Source: Diaporthe sp. PMI_573 (taxonomy: Eukaryota > Ascomycota > Sordariomycetes > Diaporthales > Diaporthaceae). Taken from it: a stretch of 64,000 bases of DNA. Below the pieces are notes generated by a model. The model saw nothing but the letters and a program-made list of their open reading frames with translations, searched no databases and was not told the origin of the DNA. The position numbers and the translations under genes are program-made. The DNA lies in NCBI GenBank assembly GCA_021399435.1, contig JAJTUP010000016.1:1116001-1180000 (forward strand). Direction: 5' to 3'. The number at the start of each line of letters is the position of its first letter. Within the stretch, counting starts at the first letter, position 1. Positions 23,526 to 32,443 of the stretch are shown here, one piece after another.

Positions 23526-25766
23526 CTAAAAAGTGAGCTGAAGTGGCTCATTGCTCGGTCTGTTCGAGCCAAACCCGACTATGACTGCACCAGCATCTGA
23601 AGTCCACTGCCGATATGTATTCTGCTTCCGCATATACTCAATCGTACAGTCAAAACATGCATTTTCCAAAACGACGCAGCCGCCACCCTTGTGTTCAGAA
23701 ATCTGACCAGCAAGGAAAATCGCCCATCGACAATGACCTTCGACTGCAATGTAATTGCTGTAGCGCCATTGATCGATTGGCTTCCAAAGACGGTTCTTTA
23801 CCCAGTGAGAGGCCTGCAGGGTACGCGCTTTCGTAGAAACTGTATGCTGGGCTCGGGAACAGGGGCCGACGGCAAAGCTCCTTGCAAGTGTCTTGAGTAT
23901 TGATGTGACGGCGACTGTTCCAATGAGGTATCCTTGATGCCGAGCCGCAAGACATAACAGGGCTTGTTGGGATGTCGGAACTCGTTCCCACGTCAGAAAG
24001 ATGTCGACGTCGGCGCGAGAGGGGACAGGCGGTCCCACGTCAGAGCCGTCCAGCTCCACCTGGAGAGGCATATGAGGTTCTTGGAAGTCGACATTGCTTC
24101 CTTCGGGAAGCCAAGGATCTGAATCTGTGCAGCGTATTGTGTAGTCGTCCTGTACCGGTATACAGAAGAAATCATCGACGCATTTAAGACCCAACGCCCT
24201 TCGTTCAAGAACAAGATGAAACAACAGTGCCGGAAGGACTGCAAAGTCACTGTCTCTATAGCCTACCGTATCACGATGCTCGTCGTACTCCTGTTTCAAG
24301 ACCATATGGTCTGCACGAGCGTGAAAGACTGCAACAAACATGACTGCCTGCCAGTGGGCGATTCCTGACCTCAAACCCTTGTTCAAGAATTGGCACAGCT
24401 CCTCGATTGTGTTATAGCAGCCCTTGATATTGATAGCGTGGCGAAGTGTTTGGTAATTGGGTCCGCCGAGCACCTCTGCCACACTCAACAGTATTGACAG
24501 GGTGATTGCAAGGAATTCAACGACTTCCCGTGGCGGACGTGCAACGTTATGAGAATCATGGTCATCGTGCTTGCGAACAGTCTCCAACACTTCTGTCACT
24601 GCAATGCTTTCATAGCACGGGGCAAAGTTCTCAGCTGAGAGAGGAAAGAAGATTGAAGCCAGTTTTAGGGCGTTCGCTGTGGGCCTCTTGGATGTAGAGC
24701 GCCACTGGGGTCGTGCCTCCATCGAATTTCGGGTTTTCCCATATGCAAAGTCCCACGTGAAAGACAGATTGGCCGTGATATTTTTGTGCACTTCCACGAA
24801 GTAACTGTCGTATGCGTGAGAAGACAGGCTCGATTGGGTGCCAAGGAGATTGAAGATCATCGATCCAGATGTGTTCTGGTGGTAGTAATGTGTCACCGGT
24901 TGTTGCGCCAAGAGATCAAGAGGGTCTCCCTGGAGCATTTGTCGATCACTCTCATGCTCTCCCCCCGTGACAAGCACCACTCCCCGCGGATTGTCGTGGG
25001 GCGGTCCTTCTCCATTCCAAACAGAAATAGCACCAATCATGAAACCGACCTGCTTCAAGCATGATGCAACATGGCTGGTGACGGCACTCCGTGTGAAATA
25101 TGGTTCCTTATCTCGATTTCTTAACCATCTCAAGAGCCCCACCACATATGCAATATCACCGCTGTCGAACGAACCAGTGTTTGCCCCAGGCAGAACATTG
25201 GGGTTTAGAGGCAGCTTTGAAGACTGAATGGCCGCGTCAAATGTCTTCGTCAGGCCTCTAGTCGACCCCTCATTCAAGATGACTTGCACATGGTCCATGA
25301 GTTGGGTATTGAGAGCTTCGGCAATACCATCCTGGGAATCAACCAGCAAATAGTCTGCCAGATAGTCCATGAATAACTTCACCGCACGTTCACCGCCGAG
25401 ATTGTGAGCTAGTGCGCATACTGTGAGGCCGATCAGTTGTGTGACGGGATGTCCGCCGAAAGCGTCAGCCTTGTCGTCGCTGCGCAGAATGATGGTTCCG
25501 TCACTGGTAATGAGACGACAGACGGAATCCTGCAACACCAGTTTGAAGTCGACCCGCAAATCACGTAGTATGGACGTGGTCGATTTGTTCCGTAGCCGCG
25601 GAAGGCTGTTCAGCACACTCCTGATTCCGTCTAGGCCGCCGAGCCAGCCCCAAGCCGTAGCCGCTGCAGAGGCCGTCGCAACCAAGTCAGCTGGCCCAAC
25701 TTGAACTTGCTCTAGGGTCAAGCCGTCATTAGTTTTCCACACGTAGGTCGTCATGTCTGTATTCAT
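23526..25766 (-). CDS. Orphan 746-aa fungal protein, function unknown
   Basis: A single uninterrupted ORF of 746 codons from ATG 25766. The length alone makes it very unlikely to be random. I recognise no domain. Visible features are a possible membrane-proximal Ala/Gly stretch near residues 28-45 (DLVATASAAATAWGWLGGL), mixed alpha/beta composition, a hydrophobic helix VVEFLAITLSILLSVAEVL near 420-440, several Cys/His pairs without a zinc-finger spacing, and a C-terminal segment GGGCVVLENACFDCTIEYM. There is no signal peptide. It lies alone in a gene-poor stretch next to the tRNA-bounded island at 28-32 kb. It may be lineage-specific or horizontally acquired, but no evidence here decides this. 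Confidence 0.65.
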   Translation of the reverse strand: MNTDMTTYVWKTNDGLTLEQVQVGPADLVATASAAATAWGWLGGLDGIRSVLNSLPRLRNKSTTSILRDLRVDFKLVLQDSVCRLITSDGTIILRSDDKADAFGGHPVTQLIGLTVCALAHNLGGERAVKLFMDYLADYLLVDSQDGIAEALNTQLMDHVQVILNEGSTRGLTKTFDAAIQSSKLPLNPNVLPGANTGSFDSGDIAYVVGLLRWLRNRDKEPYFTRSAVTSHVASCLKQVGFMIGAISVWNGEGPPHDNPRGVVLVTGGEHESDRQMLQGDPLDLLAQQPVTHYYHQNTSGSMIFNLLGTQSSLSSHAYDSYFVEVHKNITANLSFTWDFAYGKTRNSMEARPQWRSTSKRPTANALKLASIFFPLSAENFAPCYESIAVTEVLETVRKHDDHDSHNVARPPREVVEFLAITLSILLSVAEVLGGPNYQTLRHAINIKGCYNTIEELCQFLNKGLRSGIAHWQAVMFVAVFHARADHMVLKQEYDEHRDTVGYRDSDFAVLPALLFHLVLERRALGLKCVDDFFCIPVQDDYTIRCTDSDPWLPEGSNVDFQEPHMPLQVELDGSDVGPPVPSRADVDIFLTWERVPTSQQALLCLAARHQGYLIGTVAVTSILKTLARSFAVGPCSRAQHTVSTKARTLQASHWVKNRLWKPIDQWRYSNYIAVEGHCRWAIFLAGQISEHKGGGCVVLENACFDCTIEYMRKQNTYRQWTSDAGAVIVGFGSNRPSNEPLQLTF

Positions 25767-28147
25767 GGTCCAGAATTCGAGGATTTGAAGTCTCCGTAGC
25801 TATGCGGATGGTTCTTGTAGGCAAAGTCAGAAAGGATATCTGCCCAGGTGAGTAGCAAGTGGGGATGATCGAGATCTGGACGTTTGACAAGTCTTGTGGG
25901 ATACTAATTCTGCAGGTCTCAGGCATCAAGACTCGTAACCCCATGTAGCAACGCAAAATAGTTGCTGGCCACATGTGCATTTCTATTGAGGGTGGGTCGC
26001 TGTCCTTTCCGAATGGTCCAGCCAGCAGCATCGGGCGTATGTTGTACGACTTTTCCAGCCTAGCGATGGACTACAGCGTGTCTAAATGACACCCCAATAA
26101 ACTATGCCAATAGCACGGCTCGATTTGAGGTGCCCAGAGAATCAGCCCAACATGATCGTACCACCACCCCTCATATTATTGCTGCCCACACCAGCTACTG
26201 AAGTCATACGCCGTCGCCCTCCAGGCATACGCAGGGGATTCCGAGGCAAGGATTGCCAGGCCCTCCGGAGCCCAGTACGGTAGAGGCGCTCGAGTATATG
26301 CCCGAGGGCGTGACCGGTACTACATTGCTCATGTCAAGGAGATAGTTGACGGGGCATGAGCTTCACGATCAAAGATGATTGAATATTGCGAGAAGCTCTC
26401 GGTCCACTTTTTACAACACCTCTCTTTGCGCATCACGAGTCGCATCATGCCGTGAAATGGAGGATCTGGCTCGATACCTATGTATGTGGGACCCTTACGT
26501 GACGGCTTCGTTCCATGGCAGGGCGCTATGTGGAAAAACATCCTCAGTGCTGCCATGTTTACGGAGCAAGGTGTGGGGCCCTATAACTGAGTATTCTCGG
26601 AATCATAAATTGGCACGACCTGGACCTGTCCTATTGAGACGATCAATAGCTTCAGTGGGTGTATAGAGCACTCTCTGTTGATGTTGGTGTAAACTTCTTA
26701 CTACCTGGACAGATACTTTCTCAAAACAATGAAGAAGTAATACATTGAAATAGTTTCCCTTTCTGATTACTAAGTATGTCCCAATATTTCCCATGCCTCG
26801 AATTATTAGTAGCGAATTGAAAATTGAAATCGGCGTAGTGACTTGTATCAGACAAATGGACAGGTAGCTCCATCTTGGTGTTATGGGCGGCAAGTCGAGG
26901 GGGAGCACAAAGTAAAGACACTGAAATTCCAAGGATTAAAAGAACGTAGCTATGAGCTGAGGGCGACCAAAGCAGCTGGTGATTCTCGTTGGTATGTCAG
27001 AACATGGTCCAAGGGTACGACTAAACGCAGGCGATTCCTTTCCGCAGCCATCCAGGTACAAAAGGTTGCCATCGAGAGGGACTCAATGTTTGAAAGGCAG
27101 CTGAGGACGGAGAGAGCCAAAGGGGGAGGGGAAAAAGAGAGAAAAAAATGCCCTGCCAGAGACGAGAATCGGACCTGGCTGTCCTCCTCCAACTTGTTCC
27201 ACACGAGCAAAATAAACAAGGTGCACCACATGTAACCCAAACAACAGCCCAGGGAACCTAACCGTTCCAATGTTGTGGCGGGATGGGTTGGGATGAAATG
27301 CTTTGAAAGGGTGAGGCGTCGGGCATTTCGTTTGTCAGTCAGTAGGATGCGTACCAGACTGTCTCAGCTCCAAGTTCAACTTCACATGAGACTCGGGCAC
27401 CTTCGACAATCTCAATCACCTCCATAGCTACTCGTATAGAGAATTTCAGCCTAGACACGCCTTTCTAGATGCGGCCTTTCGCACGTCACAGTCGCTGAAT
27501 CAGGTCAAGGGTCAGGTGCGGTCGCTCTACTGCCCCTGACCGTCTCGATTCGCCTGAGCAGACACCTGAGGAGAGCTACCGTAAGTTGGGTCACGTAATT
27601 GACCCCTCGCCAGCAGTATAGAGCATTCAAACAAGTCAGGCATCAAATAATAGCCAACGAAGATACCAAAGTGGGCTACGGACAAACGCAGTCGAAGTGT
27701 TCAGCCTGCAGGAGATTGCCTCGCCGCTTGGCCAAAGTCAGCTGCCAAATAAACAGTGCCTCATTTGCACCAACCCAGAAAGTCACACTGGTATAATACT
27801 CCCCCGCTTGTGTCAACCTCGACTACTGATATCAAATCCGAACAGGTGACAAGAGTCGAGAGCAACACAGATTCTCAGCACGCCATGGTGTCGACATCAT
27901 GTCTCATCATCGCGCATCTCAACGGTGAATTCCAGTGACGCTGATGCTGAGGTCCATGTTCTTTTAGTTAATCTTAGACTCTCCTATTAGAATAATAGAG
28001 GTCTTGTATATAAGTTATAACTGTGTCCTTATTAGCAAAGAGATATTAGGCGATTAAGAAACGTCGTTAGGGTTTTCATAATGTGCGGTTTTGCTCCTAA
28101 GCATTCCATTAGATATGAAGTTAAAATTGTAGTGCTAATGCAACATT
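25767..28147. other. Gene-poor A/T-rich spacer
   Basis: 2.4 kb with no ORF showing domain features. The last 200 bp before the tRNA (27950-28140) are strongly A/T-rich with TA-rich words, as in decayed or RIP-affected fungal DNA. No repeat family could be identified by eye. Confidence 0.4.
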
Positions 28148-28281
28148 GGCACTTTGGCGGAGTGGTCAACGCGACAGCCGTAAGTTCCTTCATAAAGTAA
28201 ATCCATATAATCCTGTCTAACATGTTGTGCAGTGCTAAGCTGTTTCCTTCGGGAGCGTGAGTTCGAATCTCACAGGTGTCG
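28148..28281 (+). tRNA. tRNA-Ser(GCU) with ectopic spliceosomal-like intron (left copy)
   Basis: The exons give an 81-nt class II tRNA: acceptor GGCACTT/AGGTGTC with discriminator G, D stem GCG/CGC, anticodon stem ACAGC/GCTGT, loop C-TGCT-AA with anticodon GCT, variable arm around CCTTCGGG, and T loop TTCGAAT. The A box (TGGCGGAGTGG) and B box are intact. A 53-nt intron (28180-28232) interrupts the anticodon loop between nt 32 and 33. Placing it at 37/38 would leave no U33. The intron starts GTAAGT, contains TCTAAC (28215-28220 area) and ends CAG, the fungal pre-mRNA intron consensus. It is the inverted partner of the copy at 32305-32443. T6 tracts follow. Confidence 0.85.
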
Positions 28282-28291
28282 AATGCGTTCA

Positions 28292-28309
28292 TTTTTTATT
28301 TTTTATTTT
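28292..28309 (+). terminator. Pol III terminator, left tRNA-Ser(GCU)
   Basis: Runs of six, six and four T separated by single A, starting 11 nt after the tRNA. Confidence 0.75.
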
Positions 28310-28692
28310 CAATAACACTTATTATCCTTTAGTATTTTTTCCTACTATAGGGAATAGCTTAGTAGACCTATAGATTTTTATATAAGCTACTGTCAGGTAA
28401 CTATTAATAGGGATGTGGGTGTATGGGCCCATACGGGCGATTGAAGTGAAGTGGGACCTACCCTTCTGCACTGGGTAATTTCTCATATCGATAGGCGGGC
28501 TTCTGGAATCTAACAGGTGAGATGGTCCTTACGTCGCAATGGCAAAGGGCTTAAGTTGACTGTAACAAATGGTTAATTTACAGCTAAGGTTGCCTAACTA
28601 AAAAAAAGGAAAGGGAAGCAAAGCTGTGTGTGATGCAGCGTTGCTGCAGTTTTGATGCACGGACGGTAGCCTTGACTGGCACACGCACCCTC
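28310..28692. other. A/T-rich flank inside the tRNA-bounded island
   Basis: 383 bp between the left tRNA terminator and the stop codon of the GIY-YIG-like gene. No gene seen. Confidence 0.4.
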
Positions 28693-31600
28693 TCACTTTA
28701 AGGTGCTCTGCGTGTTTGGGCTTTGGCGCTGTCTTGTTACCTGTTGCCAGAGCGCGAACAGCTTGTCGCCGATTGTGTATGTCGTGAAGATTGATCTTGG
28801 AAATGTGGCCTTTGAATTGGAGGGCCGCCGTGTCTGCAAATAAATTGTTTCACCCGCAGCATTCCGAATATCAATTCCTTCCGTGGTGAAATGGATCGTT
28901 CGAGTATCCCCTGGCCCGTCAGGAATCAATGACGGTCCACTCTTCCAAGTGAGCCCTTCAACTTTGGCGGAGCTTTCAGAGGGATAGTACCTGATTTGAA
29001 TTTCTCCGTGGGGACTGATTCTGATTTTGCTGCCATCCAGGTCTTTCTGTTTTACCGGTATGATATTAGGTCCCCTGTTCCGTCTCTTCTTCATTGGGAG
29101 ATCCAACTGCGATGGATCACTGACAGAGAGATCTTCGTCTTTCATAGGTAGGTCTAGCGTTTCCTCTATTGTCAGCATGTCTGGAGCCCCGCCGAGAATA
29201 TGTGCTTGGTCATTTTGCGCATCGAGCTCTTGATCCATAGCCACGGAAGCCAATTGTCTGAAATCCATTTGAGCTTCATGCTCAGGCTCAAAGTCGAGGT
29301 GGTCCGCGCGTGATGGGAAGCTGTCCTTATGCTTCAAGGACTGTTGGTTTTTCGAGTCCATACGAATGGTCTCTAAGATGTTCTGTACCTCGTCTACACA
29401 TTCGAATACATCCCCGTGGCGCGCCTTCGGAAGGTCGCCCTTTAGTTCGAAATGACTCGATGACGTTGTTAGGGGGGATGGCGACTCCTGGCTCTGAGAT
29501 GTCGATGAAGCCCAAGCACCCTCACCTCCTAAGGCAAGAAACTTTTCATTGCGTTCTCTGCGGTGTCGGTCGGTCAGATCTGTGATATGTTTCTTCATAC
29601 TCCGGAATGCCTCAACATCGAACGGCTCATTTTGACGTTTCCGGGAACCGCTGGGCCCAGAGATGATAGATCTCTTTTTCGACCTCGGGAGGGCGGATAG
29701 CACCATCAAAAGACCCCAACTCAGAGAACCGGCAATAGTTTCAATCTTTCGAATATCCTCCAGGTGATCGATGCCTTTTCGGGACAACCAGGCCCGCAAT
29801 CCCTCATCTAGGGTGTCGGTAGTCAGTTTGGGGTACCCCTTCCGTTCCAATGCCACCCTGGAGATGATAGACCGCTGGATAGAGCTTGATTCAATGAAGT
29901 ATGGTCTGATCCCGGCCAATGAGGTTATGGATACTCTAAATCTCAAAACCTCACTGACCCGGGTGACAGCCGTGGTGCTCATAGTAGGGAGGTTCGCTGG
30001 AAGCTCTGAACAACGAATAAAAAGGCGAGCTATGCCGGACGCAGTACCGTCGTCGACATACATGGGGTATTTATAACCACGGAGCTCGAGCATGAATCTC
30101 ATAGAAAGCCCCAAGGCAGTCCGAATCGTGTGTTCGGCCAAAAGTCCGCACAAGAATATGACCCGTAGCCGACTCGCCCTGATGAGCGCAGCGTGCTTCT
30201 CGAGAGCCGACGCAGCTGCGGACACGGTCTGCAACATTCGATTCAGGCCCTCCACATCGAGAATTGAGACATCATTGAAGTTTGGGGTCCACACAAGTGT
30301 ATTTGATGCGTTGAAGCCGCAACCCGTGAGTGACCATGGAAGCTGACCAAGAGCAAGCGACGTGTCCTTCCCTGCTATGTGTCCATGCTGCTGTCCAACC
30401 GTAGGTGGGCAAGACTCATGAGGCACGACAAATCCGATTCTTGCTGTCATGTTGCCAGTCCATATCAATGAGTTCAGGTCGATGTCCTCTGTGTTCTCAA
30501 TAAGCCCCTCTTCAGTTACTGCAGTCGCCAGCGAAGCTGTGATCACCTGTAGCAAATAACCATCCGGTATTGCGTTGTTCAAAGCCGCAGTGAAGTCAGA
30601 TCGGAACAACGGTCGGTGGTTTGTGCGGAGAACCTCGCGTTTTTGCTTGAAAGCTTGACGAAATCCCAGCCAAGCTTGGATTTGTCGATCAGGAGATCTG
30701 GAAATCGCTTTGGAAGCTTTCAACTTGAGAAAGCTCAGTCCCTGACCACCTCCCTGAATGAGTGGCGTCATAACATTGAGTCCATAGTAACTCAAAGCGA
30801 TTTCGTCCTTGGTAAGAACACCCTGCATCGACCTGAAAGCTTTGCAGAACAAAGCCTCCAGAATGTTGGCCCTGATCTGGTACCATTGATCTAGTGTTTC
30901 TGACTCAGGGAATTGCCAAAGCCGGATGAAATTTGCGGTCCGGTGTCCATTGCCCATCCATATCATGAAGTGATGCAATGATGTGCGCGAGCCCTTGAGG
31001 ATACTCTCAGAATGCTGCCGCAGGATCCGACGTACGGGGTCGTTGAACTGCCCAACATAGAACCGCAACCAGTTGTTTTTTCGGTCATCCGTGACAAAAT
31101 CAAGATAGCCACCTGCCCCTTTCCATGATGTGGTCATCTGTTCCTTTCGCACTTCCTGGAGCATCTGAGTGGTCACTTCTCTGCCGGAAAGGCATTTGAC
31201 CTCAGGAGAGACGAGTTTGAAAAGGTGCTTTGCGACGGCCTCCACGCCACCATGATCTTGTACTTCTGCATCGTAGGGCAACTCGTTAGAGCCTTCAATT
31301 AAATCGTTCATAATGTCCACAAGCATTTGTTGGCTTAGGCCATCAAGGTCCGGAAAGGTAAAGGTGTCGAAAACCTCCAAATGCTAAGAGAACATTAACA
31401 AAACCAATTGACACGGACTCAAACAAATATAGTCTCATCGAATTTACATTTCGAACTTCCTCAGGAATTTCTTTCCATTCGTCGTCATCATGAGGAACTG
31501 TTGGGACAGCGATGCTGAGGCTTTGCTGCGAGAAGCTTGCAACCCCTAGAGCAAGAGATCGTGTAGTCGCCTCTCTCAACGCATTGGCCGAGTCTGCGTG

Positions 31601-31858
31601 CGAGTATTGAGGGGCAGGTAAGTTTCGTGGCAGCGATCTGGCGTAGGATTGAGAGCATCCCGTGACTTGAGGGCAGTGGATTGGTTTGTGGCCCTTGGTG
31701 TTACACAATCGGCACGGTTCGATCCTTGGGCAGTCCTTGATTGCATGGTTCTTGCTGTGGCAGTATTTACAGCCAGAATCCTTATTGCATTGTTCGCAGT
31801 CGCGTTTCGTAGTCCCTACCCGGCCGCAACCGTAACAAACGGGTTCTCGGAAGGACAT
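28693..31858 (-). CDS. CCHC zinc-knuckle / GIY-YIG-like nuclease-domain protein
   Basis: Two exons on the minus strand, 31858-31448 and 31383-28693. They are joined by a 64-nt intron with donor GTAAAT, branch GTTAATG and acceptor TTAG, giving 1033 aa. The 895-codon downstream frame has no ATG at its start (it opens with TTG), which is why the two frames should be spliced. Residues about 7-70 carry three to four Cys-rich knuckles (CYGCG...CEQC, CKYCHSKNHAIKDC, CRLCNTKGHKPIHC). Residues about 228-320 resemble a GIY-YIG nuclease: GGYL (GIY), YVGQ (YIG), PVRRILRQH with the conserved Arg, and a Glu in ANILEALF. The middle region is unassigned. The C-terminal third is polar, with a basic KKRRNRG stretch that could be a nuclear localisation signal. 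It lies between two inverted tRNA-Ser genes, with no reverse transcriptase or integrase visible. A mobile-element or homing-type role is inference. Confidence 0.7.
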
Positions 31859-32253
31859 GTTGCCGGCTGTGGTATGAGTGCTGCAATGGCCTCTTGCTTG
31901 AAGGAGCTGGTTTCGTCGTCCGTGAAAACTGTCGTTTGGTGACTGTGAGTGAAATTGAGCGGATGACTCTAACCTCCAAGGACTTGGTTTCGGGACACCA
32001 TGGCTGGATCCGATGTGTCACGAGAGGGGCATATGGGAGGCGAAGCTCTCAAGTCTTGCTCAACTTTGTAGAATTCAGAATAAGACGTGGTGTGACCAAA
32101 AAAAAACCCAAAAAAAACGAGGACGGAGGAGATGACTCCTCCGATGACTGCGGAGGTCTAATAGCTGAACGGCTGGTGGCTGCAGGTGGCCTGTCCGCGG
32201 CCTGCCGGCCGCAGCGTTAGCTAACACTAGCTGTTAAACTGTGGACTTAAAAA

Positions 32254-32292
32254 GTCAAAAAAGACAGTCAAAAAAGACAGTCAAAAAAGACA
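32254..32292 (-). repeat. Three 13-bp repeats carrying tandem T6 tracts
   Basis: On the plus strand the unit GTCAAAAAAGACA is repeated three times without interruption. On the minus strand each unit contributes a T6 run, immediately downstream of the right tRNA-Ser, so the array acts as a stack of Pol III terminators (inferred). Confidence 0.85.
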
Positions 32293-32294
32293 TG

Positions 32295-32299
32295 AAAAA
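32295..32299 (-). terminator. Pol III terminator, right tRNA-Ser(GCU)
   Basis: T5 run on the minus strand, 5 nt after the tRNA end, followed by the T6 repeat array. Confidence 0.7.
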
Positions 32300-32304
32300 G
32301 GATT

Positions 32305-32443
32305 CGACACCTGTGAGATTCGAACTCACGCTCCCGAAGGAAATGGCTTAGCACTGCACAATTTGTTAGATGGGATTGGGTTAGGTGGATATGTTTTATC
32401 AAGGAACTTACGGCCATCGCGTTGACCACTCCGCCAAAGTGCC
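32305..32443 (-). tRNA. tRNA-Ser(GCU) with ectopic spliceosomal-like intron (right copy)
   Basis: The 81-nt exon body is identical to the left copy except at four positions. These change anticodon-stem pairs two and three from C-G and A-T to T-A and G-C (ATGGC/GCCAT), so pairing is fully kept. The anticodon is GCT. The 58-nt intron (32411-32354) lies between nt 32 and 33, starts GTAAGT, contains TCTAAC (32370-32365) and ends GCAG. Its interior differs from the left intron, whereas the ends (GTAAGTTCCTT and TCTAACA..TTGTGCAG) are conserved. A and B boxes are intact and poly-T terminators follow. Confidence 0.85.

Larger units (their letters stand above)
31859..32304. other. 5' flank of zinc-knuckle gene, with T/A repeats
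   Basis: 446 bp upstream of the minus-strand start codon. Contains the 13-bp tandem repeat at 32254-32292, otherwise no gene. Confidence 0.4.

Noticed and set aside
28148..28281. Canonical 37/38 intron reading of the tRNA-Ser(GCU) genes
   Set aside because: After the 5' anticodon-stem strand the sequence is C-G-T-A-A-G, so position 33 would be G and no serine anticodon would precede the intron. Only the 32/33 placement gives U33, GCU, A37 and a paired stem.
31343..31447. Two separate overlapping ORFs (zinc knuckle and 895-codon frame)
   Set aside because: The longer frame starts with TTG, not ATG, and a good GTAAAT...TTAATG...TTAG intron joins the two in phase. One gene is more likely.
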